Origin: Methanomassiliicoccales archaeon
Lineage (GTDB): Archaea; Thermoplasmatota; Thermoplasmata; SG8-5
DNA length: 36,500 nucleotides
Assembly: GCA_030612505.1 (NCBI GenBank)
Contig: JAUWNU010000009.1
Location: 1 to 36,500 of the forward strand
Reading direction: 5' to 3'
The translations under genes and the position numbers were made by a program. Numbering within the stretch: position 1 is the first letter of the stretch; each line of letters starts with the position of its first letter. This document shows positions 9,414 to 18,013 of the stretch, one piece after another. Below the pieces are notes generated by a model. It was not told the origin of the DNA, made no database searches, and saw nothing but the letters and a program-made list of their open reading frames with translations.

Positions 9414-12412
9414 TGGACGAGAAAAAGATTGGAGCTGTACTGGTGGTAGGAGGCGGAATAGGAGGAATGCAATCCTCTCTGGACCTGGCCAATTCCGGAT
9501 TCAAGGTCTATATGCTGGACACATCACCTGCCATAGGCGGGACCATGGCCCAGCTTGACAAGACATTCCCCACCAATGATTGTTCCATGTGCATAATGGC
9601 CCCAAAACTTGTTGATGTTGGCAGGCACCCAAACATAGAATTGCTTACATACTCCGACCTGGAGGAGGTATCTGGAGAAGAGGGAAATTTCACAGTCAAG
9701 GTCAGGAAAAAGGCCAGGTATGTTGACGTGGACAAGTGCACAGGCTGCGGAGTCTGCGCAAATGAATGCCCCATCGACGCTATTTCTGGATTCAATGAAG
9801 GTCTTTCCAAACGCAGAGCAATCTATCTTGAATATCCACAGGCCGTACCACTGGCCTTCACAATTGACAGGGATAAATGTATAGGCTGCGGCCTCTGCGA
9901 GACACTTTGCCTGGCAGACGCAATTCTTTATGAGGATCAGGACCAGTTCCAGGAAATAAATGTTGGTTCCATAATTCTATGCCCGGGCTTTTCAGAGTTC
10001 GAGGCAGATGCCAAGGGTGAATATGGTCATGGGCGTTTTTCCAATGTTGTTACCAGCATAGAGTTTGAACGAATTCTCTCGGCTACTGGCCCATTTAAAG
10101 GGCATGTTCAGAGGCCCAGCGATGGTGATTTACCCGAAAAAGTGGCATTCATTCAATGTGTGGGTTCCAGGGACAGTTCCTGCGGCAATAATTATTGTTC
10201 ATCAGTGTGCTGTACCTATGCAATCAAAGAGGCGGTTATCGCCAAAGAGCATGTCAATACCATCCAGCCAACTATCTTCTTCATGGACATGAGAACCTAT
10301 GGCAAGGGTTTCGAGGAGTACTACAATCGCGCCAAAGATGATTATGGTGTGCGGTTCATAAGATGCAGAGTTCCAGAGGTCAGGGAAGACCCAGAGACAA
10401 AAAATCTCATTATCAGATACGAGAAGGAGGACGGCGAATTCATTGAAGAAGAATTTCAGCTGGTGGTCCTTTCTGTGGGTTTCGAGGCAGACCCCAGGTC
10501 TAAAGAGCTGGCTTCCCGTCTTGATATTGAATTGAACCAGTTCGGATTCTGCGACACCAGCGCACTTGCCCCTATGGACACATCGAAGCCTGGAGTCTAT
10601 GTCTGTGGAGCATTTTCAGGTCCAAAGGATATTCCAGAAACAGTTATGGAGGCCTCCGGTGCAGCAGCCAGGGCCAGCGGTAATATCTCAGCAGAGAGGT
10701 TCAGCCAGGTATCAGAAAAAGAATATCCGCCTGAGATAAATGTTGATGAGCTTCCAACAAGGATCGGGGTATTTGTCTGCAATTGCGGTATTAATATTGG
10801 TGGTTATGTGGATGTACCAGCAGTCCGGGATTATGCAAAAACCCTGCCCTGTGTGGCCTATGCCGAGGATAATTTATACACTTGCTCCCAGGACACACAA
10901 AAGAAAATAATCGAGACAATTAAAGAACACAAACTAAACAGGGTTATTGTGGCATCCTGCACACCCAGGACACATGAACCACTATTCCAGCAGACAATAA
11001 GGGAAGCAGGCCTCAACCCATACCTCTTCGAGATGGCGAATATCCGGGATCAGTGCTCCTGGGTACACATGAGCGAGCCAGAAAAAGCAACGCAAAAATC
11101 CAAAGACTTGGTAAAAATGGCTGTGGCCAAGGCGGCCCTGAGAACTCCATTGCCAACAGTTTCACTGGATGTTACCCAGAGCGCTTTGGTGGTGGGCGGA
11201 GGCCTTGCAGGAATGATATCTGCACTGGCAATAGCTGAGCAGGGTTATGAAGTATATCTGGTGGAAAAGGATGAACAACTCGGTGGAAACATGCGCCGAA
11301 TTCATTACGACCTGGAAGATATTGATGTCCAGGGGTATATGAACTCCATAATTGAGAAGGTGGAAAACAATTCGCTAATCAATGTTTACAAAGGCACAAG
11401 TATAGAGTCAATTCATGGCTTTGTTGGCAATTATAAAACATTGTTGAAGGGCGGTGCAGAGTTTGAACACGGCACTGTTATTGTGGCCATTGGTGCAGAG
11501 GAGATGAAACCCAATGAATACCTGTATGGACAGCATGAGAACATTGTTACTCAACTTGGATTCGAGGAGCTGTTCACCTCTGGCCAGAACCTCAGCGGAA
11601 AGACCATAGTGATGATCCAGTGTGTTGGCTCCAGGGATGAAAATCATGCTTATTGCAGCCGTGTTTGCTGCGCAGATGCTATCAAGAACGCCATTAAGGT
11701 CAAGGAGCAGCATCCAGATGCTAATATTTTCATACTCTACCGTGACATGAGAACCTATGGTTTCAAGGAAATTTATTATGAAAAGGCCAGAGAGATGGGC
11801 GTCATCTTTGTGAGATATGACCTGGAAGAAAAACCCAAGGTCACCATGGGCCAGGAAGGTCTGGAAATCACAGTGAAGGACCATATTCTCCGCGAAGAAC
11901 TGCTGCTTAACACGGATTTCTTGGTTCTCAGTCCGGCCATAATACCCAGGGAGGACAGTGAGGAACTGGCTAAACAATTGAAAGTGCCATTGAACTCTGA
12001 CGGTTTCTTCCTGGAAGCCCATGTAAAATTGCGACCAGTTGATTTTGCCACAGAAGGTGTTTTCCTTGCCGGTATGGCACATTCCCCAAAGACCATCACA
12101 GAAACCATTTCCCAGGCATACGCAGCGGCGGCCAGGGCCTGCACTATCATATCAAAAGACACGTTCATAACAGAAGCGACAATCGCCGAGGTCAATGATG
12201 CCAGTTGCGTCGGCTGCGGATTGTGTGTGGAGGCGTGTCCGTACTCTGCCATAGAGCTTACCGAGCAGGGAATAGCCAGCGTGAACGCGGCCCTGTGCAA
12301 AGGATGTGGATTATGCAATGCCACCTGCCGTTCTGGAGCCATCCAGCAAAGAGGCTTTGAGGACAGACAGATCCTGGCCATGATAAAGGGCTCTCTGAAC
12401 GAAGTGTTTTAG
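9413..12412 (+). CDS. hdrA: Heterodisulfide reductase subunit A, double-length (999 aa), paralog 2
   Basis: VLVVGGGIGGMQSSLDLANSGFKVY...TFPTNDCS; second module ALVVGGGLAGMISALAIAEQGYEVYLVEK; C-terminal CVGCGLCVEACP and CKGCGLCNATC. TGATG overlap with the mvhD fusion. Confidence 0.92.
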   Translation: MDEKKIGAVLVVGGGIGGMQSSLDLANSGFKVYMLDTSPAIGGTMAQLDKTFPTNDCSMCIMAPKLVDVGRHPNIELLTYSDLEEVSGEEGNFTVKVRKKARYVDVDKCTGCGVCANECPIDAISGFNEGLSKRRAIYLEYPQAVPLAFTIDRDKCIGCGLCETLCLADAILYEDQDQFQEINVGSIILCPGFSEFEADAKGEYGHGRFSNVVTSIEFERILSATGPFKGHVQRPSDGDLPEKVAFIQCVGSRDSSCGNNYCSSVCCTYAIKEAVIAKEHVNTIQPTIFFMDMRTYGKGFEEYYNRAKDDYGVRFIRCRVPEVREDPETKNLIIRYEKEDGEFIEEEFQLVVLSVGFEADPRSKELASRLDIELNQFGFCDTSALAPMDTSKPGVYVCGAFSGPKDIPETVMEASGAAARASGNISAERFSQVSEKEYPPEINVDELPTRIGVFVCNCGINIGGYVDVPAVRDYAKTLPCVAYAEDNLYTCSQDTQKKIIETIKEHKLNRVIVASCTPRTHEPLFQQTIREAGLNPYLFEMANIRDQCSWVHMSEPEKATQKSKDLVKMAVAKAALRTPLPTVSLDVTQSALVVGGGLAGMISALAIAEQGYEVYLVEKDEQLGGNMRRIHYDLEDIDVQGYMNSIIEKVENNSLINVYKGTSIESIHGFVGNYKTLLKGGAEFEHGTVIVAIGAEEMKPNEYLYGQHENIVTQLGFEELFTSGQNLSGKTIVMIQCVGSRDENHAYCSRVCCADAIKNAIKVKEQHPDANIFILYRDMRTYGFKEIYYEKAREMGVIFVRYDLEEKPKVTMGQEGLEITVKDHILREELLLNTDFLVLSPAIIPREDSEELAKQLKVPLNSDGFFLEAHVKLRPVDFATEGVFLAGMAHSPKTITETISQAYAAAARACTIISKDTFITEATIAEVNDASCVGCGLCVEACPYSAIELTEQGIASVNAALCKGCGLCNATCRSGAIQQRGFEDRQILAMIKGSLNEVF

Positions 12413-12468
12413 AAATATTGCCCAGACAAGCTAGGGTTCAGTAAATGTCCAATAATATCAATGCCAGA

Positions 12469-12903
12469 TTACTGCTTTTTATTCTCTATGTCTGCGACTT
12501 CCTTCTTGACGAAATCAGGAACTGCTGCCCCGTGGAATAGGTTGGCCAGCTCTCCGTCCTTGTCAGAGGGCTTTAATTTCATTATCCATCCTTCTCCATA
12601 GGAATCCTTGTTTATGAGCATGGGGTCGTCCTCAAGTTCCTCATTGACCTCTAGTATTTCGCCTGACAGTGGGGATACGAACTTTCCTACCCATTTTGCA
12701 GACTGGATCTTTCCACAAGTCTCACCCTGTTCCACGTCATCCCCCTCAAATGGAAGGTCGATGTATGTAGTGTCACCTGAGTTCTTCTGGTAAAAATCGC
12801 TCATTCCCACAAGAACAGTTCCGTCACCAGAAACCTTGACCCATGCATGTTCCTTGTGATAGTACAAATCCTCTGGCATATTGTATCCTTCGATGTCTGT
12901 CAT
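12469..12903 (-). CDS. GcvH/LbpA-like single-domain lipoyl carrier protein
   Basis: HAWVKVSGDGTVLVGMSDFYQ...GDTTYIDLPFEGDDVEQGETCGKIQSAKWVGKFVSPLSGEILEVNEEL: lipoyl-Lys region of the GcvH fold. ATG at 12903 with aggaa SD. No gcvT or gcvP in the window. Confidence 0.85.
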   Translation of the reverse strand: MTDIEGYNMPEDLYYHKEHAWVKVSGDGTVLVGMSDFYQKNSGDTTYIDLPFEGDDVEQGETCGKIQSAKWVGKFVSPLSGEILEVNEELEDDPMLINKDSYGEGWIMKLKPSDKDGELANLFHGAAVPDFVKKEVADIENKKQ

Positions 12904-12953
12904 GTTTATTCCTCTACTGGCGGTAATATAATATGTATTATTAAGTTTTTGAT

Positions 12954-13982
12954 TTACTGCCACAGTTGTGATTTTATCAGTTCGATGTCCTCTTCCTCCG
13001 GTGTGAAGGCATAATTTCTTATTTCAGGACCAGGCACACAGTTTGCATATGGCCGGTTGCACGCAACCTCCCCGTCCCTCCCTGGGCAGCCGCTGGTGCG
13101 GAAGGGGTTTCCCTGGGCCATGATATTGTCCAGTTCCTGTTGGTTCAGGCCGAAGCTGACCAAGTTTCCAGAATCATCGAATGAGAAGGATGTTATTCTG
13201 GAAATATCCCTGTCAATAAGGTATCTGGCAAGCTGAACTCTTCTGTATTGACCAATAGGTGGCTGTGGATGCTCTGCCAAAAAAGAATCATGTTCTGGAA
13301 AGAATGAAAAAAGATGTGTGTATCCGCCCATGTCGCGGACTCTCTGGATGACCTTTATAATCTGCTGTTCGGTTTCACCGAGGCCCACAATGAGATGTGC
13401 GCCTGCCATATCCTTGCCAAACACCTCTATTGAATCTTCAAGGCATTTCCAATAGGTTTCCCATTTGTGTGGGCCTCCTACTCCCCGGCCTCTGAATTTC
13501 TCGAATAGTTCTGGGGTGGCGCAATCTATTGCCACGCCTATCATGTCAGCCCCATCAGCTTTGTATCTGATTAAGTCGTCCTTGGTGAGGATGGTAGGGG
13601 CTATCAAAAGGGACACTGGAATGTCCAGTTTGTCCCTAAGTTTCCTGGTTATCTCGGAAGTATCTTTGACAGACTTTCTGTTGGTGACCATGGAGATGCA
13701 TATCCTCTTGACCCGGTTCCCGCTGGCAGACATCTGCTCTATCATGCCATCAAGGCTGTATGTGGGCCAGCCCACCCTGATAAAGCTCTTGTCCTCATAG
13801 GCTCCCTGACGCTTCATTGACAGACCGCAGTATGCACAGCTGCCTGCACATCCACTATCATATGTCAGAAGCACATTGATGCAGGGAGATGTGGCGTTCC
13901 TGTAGAAACGTCCTCTTTTGAGGTCCATAGTCATGGCAGCAGCCAGGCTTGTTCTCAAATATTCCGGTGATTCGCCAGACAT
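12954..13982 (-). CDS. Radical SAM protein, LipS-type (split lipoyl synthase subunit)
   Basis: CAGSCAYCGL (CxxxCxxC), C-terminal Cys cluster CPGRDGEVACNRPYANC; beside lipoyl carrier and ligase genes. Starts at TAATG overlap at 13982. Confidence 0.75.
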   Translation of the reverse strand: MSGESPEYLRTSLAAAMTMDLKRGRFYRNATSPCINVLLTYDSGCAGSCAYCGLSMKRQGAYEDKSFIRVGWPTYSLDGMIEQMSASGNRVKRICISMVTNRKSVKDTSEITRKLRDKLDIPVSLLIAPTILTKDDLIRYKADGADMIGVAIDCATPELFEKFRGRGVGGPHKWETYWKCLEDSIEVFGKDMAGAHLIVGLGETEQQIIKVIQRVRDMGGYTHLFSFFPEHDSFLAEHPQPPIGQYRRVQLARYLIDRDISRITSFSFDDSGNLVSFGLNQQELDNIMAQGNPFRTSGCPGRDGEVACNRPYANCVPGPEIRNYAFTPEEEDIELIKSQLWQ

Positions 13983-14923
13983 TATTTTACCTCCCTGATG
14001 TTCAAGGGAACAGAGCAGCATGTTCCCTGCCACTCCACATCCAATCCATAATTTTGCGCCTTATTTATAGCTTCATCTGATGGAAGGGCTATCCTGTTCA
14101 CCCCACAGTCTACGGCCAATATGCAAGTCTCTGGGTTACTTCTATCCCTGGCGCATCCCAATGATATCTGCACATCAGGCATCTCTATGCGCACTGTAGC
14201 AATAATCCTGGCAATATCTTCGGGAGCCGGCGGGGTAACATTTTCCATGGGCGTTCCTTTCAGGGGCATGAGCGATACTATTACAACTGATTCTGGCTCG
14301 AAATTTTTAATGATCTGGATGGCCTCATATTCTCCTCTTATATTTCCATAGTCCAGACCCACGACTATGTGCGGAGCAACAGGTAGATCGGCCTCTCTCA
14401 GGGCACTCAGGGTTTTAACTATCTCGTCTGTGCCGAAGTCCAGCTTGAGCACCTTTTTCATGGTATCATCATCACCTATCACATCCAGCATTACCTGGTC
14501 AATTCCAGCATCCTTCATTCTCCTGGCCGTTTCCAGGTCTATCATTCCGCCGTGGACCGATATGTGAAGGCCGGTCTCCTCCTTCACTGTCTTTATTGCC
14601 CCTAGGAATTCATCCCACGGGAGTGTGCCATCCTCACTGAAACCACCGGTGATCAGGCAGCCAATATCCCCTCTGCTCTCAATGTTTCGGCAGGTTTTTA
14701 TTAAATCTTCAGGGGTGGTGGCATGAATCATTGGCTCAAGCAGCTTTGCTTTGCAGTGGTCACATTGGAGCTCACATCTATCTCCGGTGATGGATATTGC
14801 CGGATATTTTCCCCATTTTCCGTAATATCTGAACATTCCTGGGTGATAAAAAGCAATCTTCTTACCGAACCTCTCCCAGGAGATGGACCTTGCCTTTGCC
14901 ATCAATTCTTCAATATCAATCAT
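13982..14923 (-). CDS. Radical SAM protein, LipS-type (second split lipoyl synthase subunit)
   Basis: ISITGDRCELQCDHCKAKLL (CxxxCxxC), C-terminal CARDRSNPETCILAVDCGVNRIALPS; paired with the adjacent radical SAM gene. Confidence 0.75.
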   Translation of the reverse strand: MIDIEELMAKARSISWERFGKKIAFYHPGMFRYYGKWGKYPAISITGDRCELQCDHCKAKLLEPMIHATTPEDLIKTCRNIESRGDIGCLITGGFSEDGTLPWDEFLGAIKTVKEETGLHISVHGGMIDLETARRMKDAGIDQVMLDVIGDDDTMKKVLKLDFGTDEIVKTLSALREADLPVAPHIVVGLDYGNIRGEYEAIQIIKNFEPESVVIVSLMPLKGTPMENVTPPAPEDIARIIATVRIEMPDVQISLGCARDRSNPETCILAVDCGVNRIALPSDEAINKAQNYGLDVEWQGTCCSVPLNIREVK

Positions 14924-15974
14924 GGTAATACTCCCTGAATGCCACCCAGCATTTTTTTATTACGGTGTCCAGCTCATCCCAGCGAGATTCCAATATCCGG
15001 CGCTTCTCCAATGCATTTTGAAGGGTCTGGCCGTATATCATCTGCCATTCTTTCTCATAGGCCTTCAGGCGGCCCAGGTCATCCTCATCAATTGCCCTGG
15101 CTGCAGCCTTTCCTGCCATTTTTCCGCACATCACGGCCTGGGTTATTCCGCCACCAGTTATGGCATCGGTATGTCCTGCTGCATCGCCCACCAGCAGAAT
15201 ATTCTCCTTGACCGTGTTCAGGGGCCCTCCCACCGGGATAGGGCCAGCTGTCAAGGAAACTGGGCTGTTTTTGACCTTGCCTTGCCCTTCCAGCTCTTTA
15301 ATGAAATCGTCCAAGAGGGCACGCAACTGCCTGCCAGTTCCATTGGGTGAACCTGATTTAATGCCAATGCCCACATTAGCCACATCACGCTTGGGAAACA
15401 GCCAACCATAGCCCCCAATGAATTTGGAATCGAAAAATATCTCTGTGAAATCCTGGGGGGCTGTCAAAGGCAGCGTACACTGCAAGCCGCTGACGAATTC
15501 CGTATTAATGCTCCCTATCCATTTACCCACAACAGAATTTGGACCGTCTGCACCCACTATCACCTTGGGTGAAACAATTATGTCCTTATCTCCCTGCCTG
15601 AGATACACTTCATCGCCAGCCTTTGAAACGCATAGGGTCTCTGTCATTATCTCAGCACCTTTCTCTTTTGCATTGCTGGCCAAGGCCTTGTCAAAAGCAT
15701 CCCTGTTCAGAATATATCCTGGTGAACTGGTCTCTACTATCTCGCCATCTGGAAGATGCGTTATCATTGATTCTATCTTCTGGGAAATGACATCAGTGGA
15801 AACACCTGATTCTGCCAGCAGCATCTTGGGAATATATTCTGCGCACTGGACTGGCAGCCCTATTTCTTTTCGTTTCTCCACCATTAACACACGACAGCCA
15901 GCTTTCGCTGCCTCCAATGCAGCCGAGGAACCCGCAGGACCGGCACCAACAACAAGCACATCATATTGTGACAT
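14916..15974 (-). CDS. FAD-dependent oxidoreductase of the geranylgeranyl-reductase-like family; LipT candidate by context
   Basis: YDVLVVGAGPAGSSAALEAAKAGCRVLMVEKRKEIGLPVQCAEYI; ILLVGDAAGHTDAITGGGITQAVMCGKMAG. Confidence 0.8.
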   Translation of the reverse strand: MSQYDVLVVGAGPAGSSAALEAAKAGCRVLMVEKRKEIGLPVQCAEYIPKMLLAESGVSTDVISQKIESMITHLPDGEIVETSSPGYILNRDAFDKALASNAKEKGAEIMTETLCVSKAGDEVYLRQGDKDIIVSPKVIVGADGPNSVVGKWIGSINTEFVSGLQCTLPLTAPQDFTEIFFDSKFIGGYGWLFPKRDVANVGIGIKSGSPNGTGRQLRALLDDFIKELEGQGKVKNSPVSLTAGPIPVGGPLNTVKENILLVGDAAGHTDAITGGGITQAVMCGKMAGKAAARAIDEDDLGRLKAYEKEWQMIYGQTLQNALEKRRILESRWDELDTVIKKCWVAFREYYHD

Positions 15975-17538
15975 CCAGCACCCTCCTCAATAGTTTGAGA
16001 TTAACTTCAGTTTGATTCTCAAATTTTCCCACATAGGCATTTTCTTCCTTTCCCATTTCATAGCATGTTGTGCTGTCAATGTCAAGTAATATGGCAGGTA
16101 GGCCTGAAAACTCAAAATCCTCAATGTGTTTGGCATAGAAGGCATCGCAGCAGCATCCAATATATGATGAAGCTCCCTGACCCTTCAGTATTTCGATGGT
16201 TTCAATAAGATGCTCGAAGCTCTGGATGGTCATAACCTCCATATTTTTCGCAATTCCCAGGGCATAGGCATCGCTGATGCTGCACTCGCCGCATTCGGCA
16301 CAGCCATCTTTGTATCTCCAGCCGCAGTCTAAAGACTTTGAACAATATGGCAGAAGAAGGTGCTGGGGCGCTTTCTCGAGTACGCCAGCGAAGGTGTCGT
16401 TAACAACATTGATACGATTAGCTAGATGCAGTGGGATGCCGAGTCTAGCAATCTCCATCTTTTCGAGACCCTTGGATATGGCCGCCACAAAATCAGATGG
16501 TTCGATACCAGGTATCTGACAATCATTTTTATCGAAAAAGCTGGTGATCTTCTGCTTGATAACTGAAATGTCTGCCTTGATGTCTTTCAACTCTGCTTCG
16601 AGGTCGAATATCGCCCTCATTGGGAATGTAAAGAAATCGCCGGTGATGAGAACACTCTGGATGCGTTCCTGCCGTAGGTTTACCATCATGGAACTTCTGA
16701 TGATGCCGCCCTTTGTCTTGTGAACCGAGTCCACCACAGCTTGCTCACCCTTGGGACGTTTTATCTTGTTTATCCAGTCATCTGATTTGAAATAATTCTT
16801 TCTATCATTGAACATGATTTTCTCATGATCTGTCAATCCGCCATCTTCCAGAGTTATTTTGAAGCATCTCTCGAAGCTGCTCTTTAATATCTCTTTCAGT
16901 TTAGGAAGTTCGGGAACAATATCCATCTCCCATTTCAGACAGGTTACCCTTTCTCTTGCCGATGCCAGCTCTTTGGCTTTCAATTTTTCAATGGGAACTC
17001 TAAGGGCCCGAAGCATGGAATCCACGTCAAAGTCCACCAGTAGAGTACCCTGAAAGAGAATGGCTCCGCCTTCCTCTGTGCCGCCGGTTCCGGAGATTTT
17101 TCTACCGTCAACCTCTATGTCATTTCTTGGCCTGAAGGAAGCCTGAATTCCCATCTCCCCCAGCGCCTGGATGACTGGTTCACAGATCCTCTCAAAAAGA
17201 GCGGTATTTGGCAGCCCTGCATCAATGGATGATTTATGGCAAATGACCTCCCAGCCTATCTGGGTCTGGTCAAAGAATATGGCCCCGCCGCCGGTTATTC
17301 TTCGATTTATCTCAATTTCATTTTCCAGGCAATATTTCAGCCTGGCTTCCTGGTCAACGCTCTGATTGAAGCCAACAAGAACAGCAGGGCGGCTGAACTG
17401 CATTAACCTGATGGTATCTGGAGATATATCTTTGGCCCTTGATTCAAGCAACACTTCGTCCAGAGCCATATTATCGGAGGCATTAAGTATGCCAGTGTCA
17501 AGAAACCTCCATTTTGACATGCTCCACCCAATGTTCAT
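15961..17538 (-). CDS. Lipoate-protein ligase (LplA plus LplB-like domain) fused to a C-terminal DUF116-like Cys-rich domain
   Basis: LplA: MALDEVLL...RPAVLVGFNQSVDQE...INRRITGGGAIFFD...GRKISGTGGTEEGGAILFQGTLLVD. LplB-like: KTKGGIIRSSMMVNLRQERIQSVLITGDFF. DUF116-like: LLLPYCSKSLDCGWRYKDGCAECGECSISDAYALG...IGCCCDAFY. Confidence 0.82.
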   Translation of the reverse strand: MNIGWSMSKWRFLDTGILNASDNMALDEVLLESRAKDISPDTIRLMQFSRPAVLVGFNQSVDQEARLKYCLENEIEINRRITGGGAIFFDQTQIGWEVICHKSSIDAGLPNTALFERICEPVIQALGEMGIQASFRPRNDIEVDGRKISGTGGTEEGGAILFQGTLLVDFDVDSMLRALRVPIEKLKAKELASARERVTCLKWEMDIVPELPKLKEILKSSFERCFKITLEDGGLTDHEKIMFNDRKNYFKSDDWINKIKRPKGEQAVVDSVHKTKGGIIRSSMMVNLRQERIQSVLITGDFFTFPMRAIFDLEAELKDIKADISVIKQKITSFFDKNDCQIPGIEPSDFVAAISKGLEKMEIARLGIPLHLANRINVVNDTFAGVLEKAPQHLLLPYCSKSLDCGWRYKDGCAECGECSISDAYALGIAKNMEVMTIQSFEHLIETIEILKGQGASSYIGCCCDAFYAKHIEDFEFSGLPAILLDIDSTTCYEMGKEENAYVGKFENQTEVNLKLLRRVLDVTI

Positions 17539-17553
17539 ATATTTATAAAAACT

Positions 17554-17997
17554 TCATACATCACATTTCACCATGTGTTCTATCCTGACCTCTGGAATTA
17601 TGGAGTTGCTTATCATGCACCAGGCACCTATTTCGGCAAATATCTTATCCACTACTGCCCTATCTTCTTCTTTAAAAATATTTACAACTGGCTTGACAAT
17701 CAGGGACACATATCTTATGGAGCCGTCCACCATGCTGGCTTCGCCCTTTGCAGTACTTTTGTAGGATGCTATCTCCAGCTTTTCCTTGTGGGCCAGGAAA
17801 AGAAATGTGGACATTGTGCATATTTCTATTGAGCCAACAAACAAATGTTCTGGCGTCCAGATATCCTTGTGACCGCCAAACTCAGGGGCGCATGCAACAT
17901 CAATATCTGGCATGCCCTTGGTTCTCATAATGCCTTTTCTTTCTGTGATCCACTCGACTTCTGTATCATAAAAATACTTTCTAGGCTCGATTTTCAT
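17554..17997 (-). CDS. OsmC/Ohr-family protein with two candidate catalytic Cys
   Basis: TPEHLFVGSIEICTMSTFLFLAHKEKLEI...IGAWCMISNSIIPEV: the two OsmC-type Cys positions. Small ORF in the same operon. Confidence 0.75.
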   Translation of the reverse strand: MKIEPRKYFYDTEVEWITERKGIMRTKGMPDIDVACAPEFGGHKDIWTPEHLFVGSIEICTMSTFLFLAHKEKLEIASYKSTAKGEASMVDGSIRYVSLIVKPVVNIFKEEDRAVVDKIFAEIGAWCMISNSIIPEVRIEHMVKCDV

Positions 17998-18013
17998 GAT
18001 TTATCTCCTTGAA

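Noticed and set aside
11408-12381. 224-aa and 201-aa minus-strand ORFs
   Set aside because: Both lie within the well-supported HdrA paralog 2; shadow ORFs with no domain signature.
12469-12903. Ordinary glycine cleavage H protein
   Set aside because: Possible by fold, but no gcvT/gcvP here and neighbors are lipoyl-assembly and Hdr genes; kept as GcvH/LbpA-like rather than gcvH.
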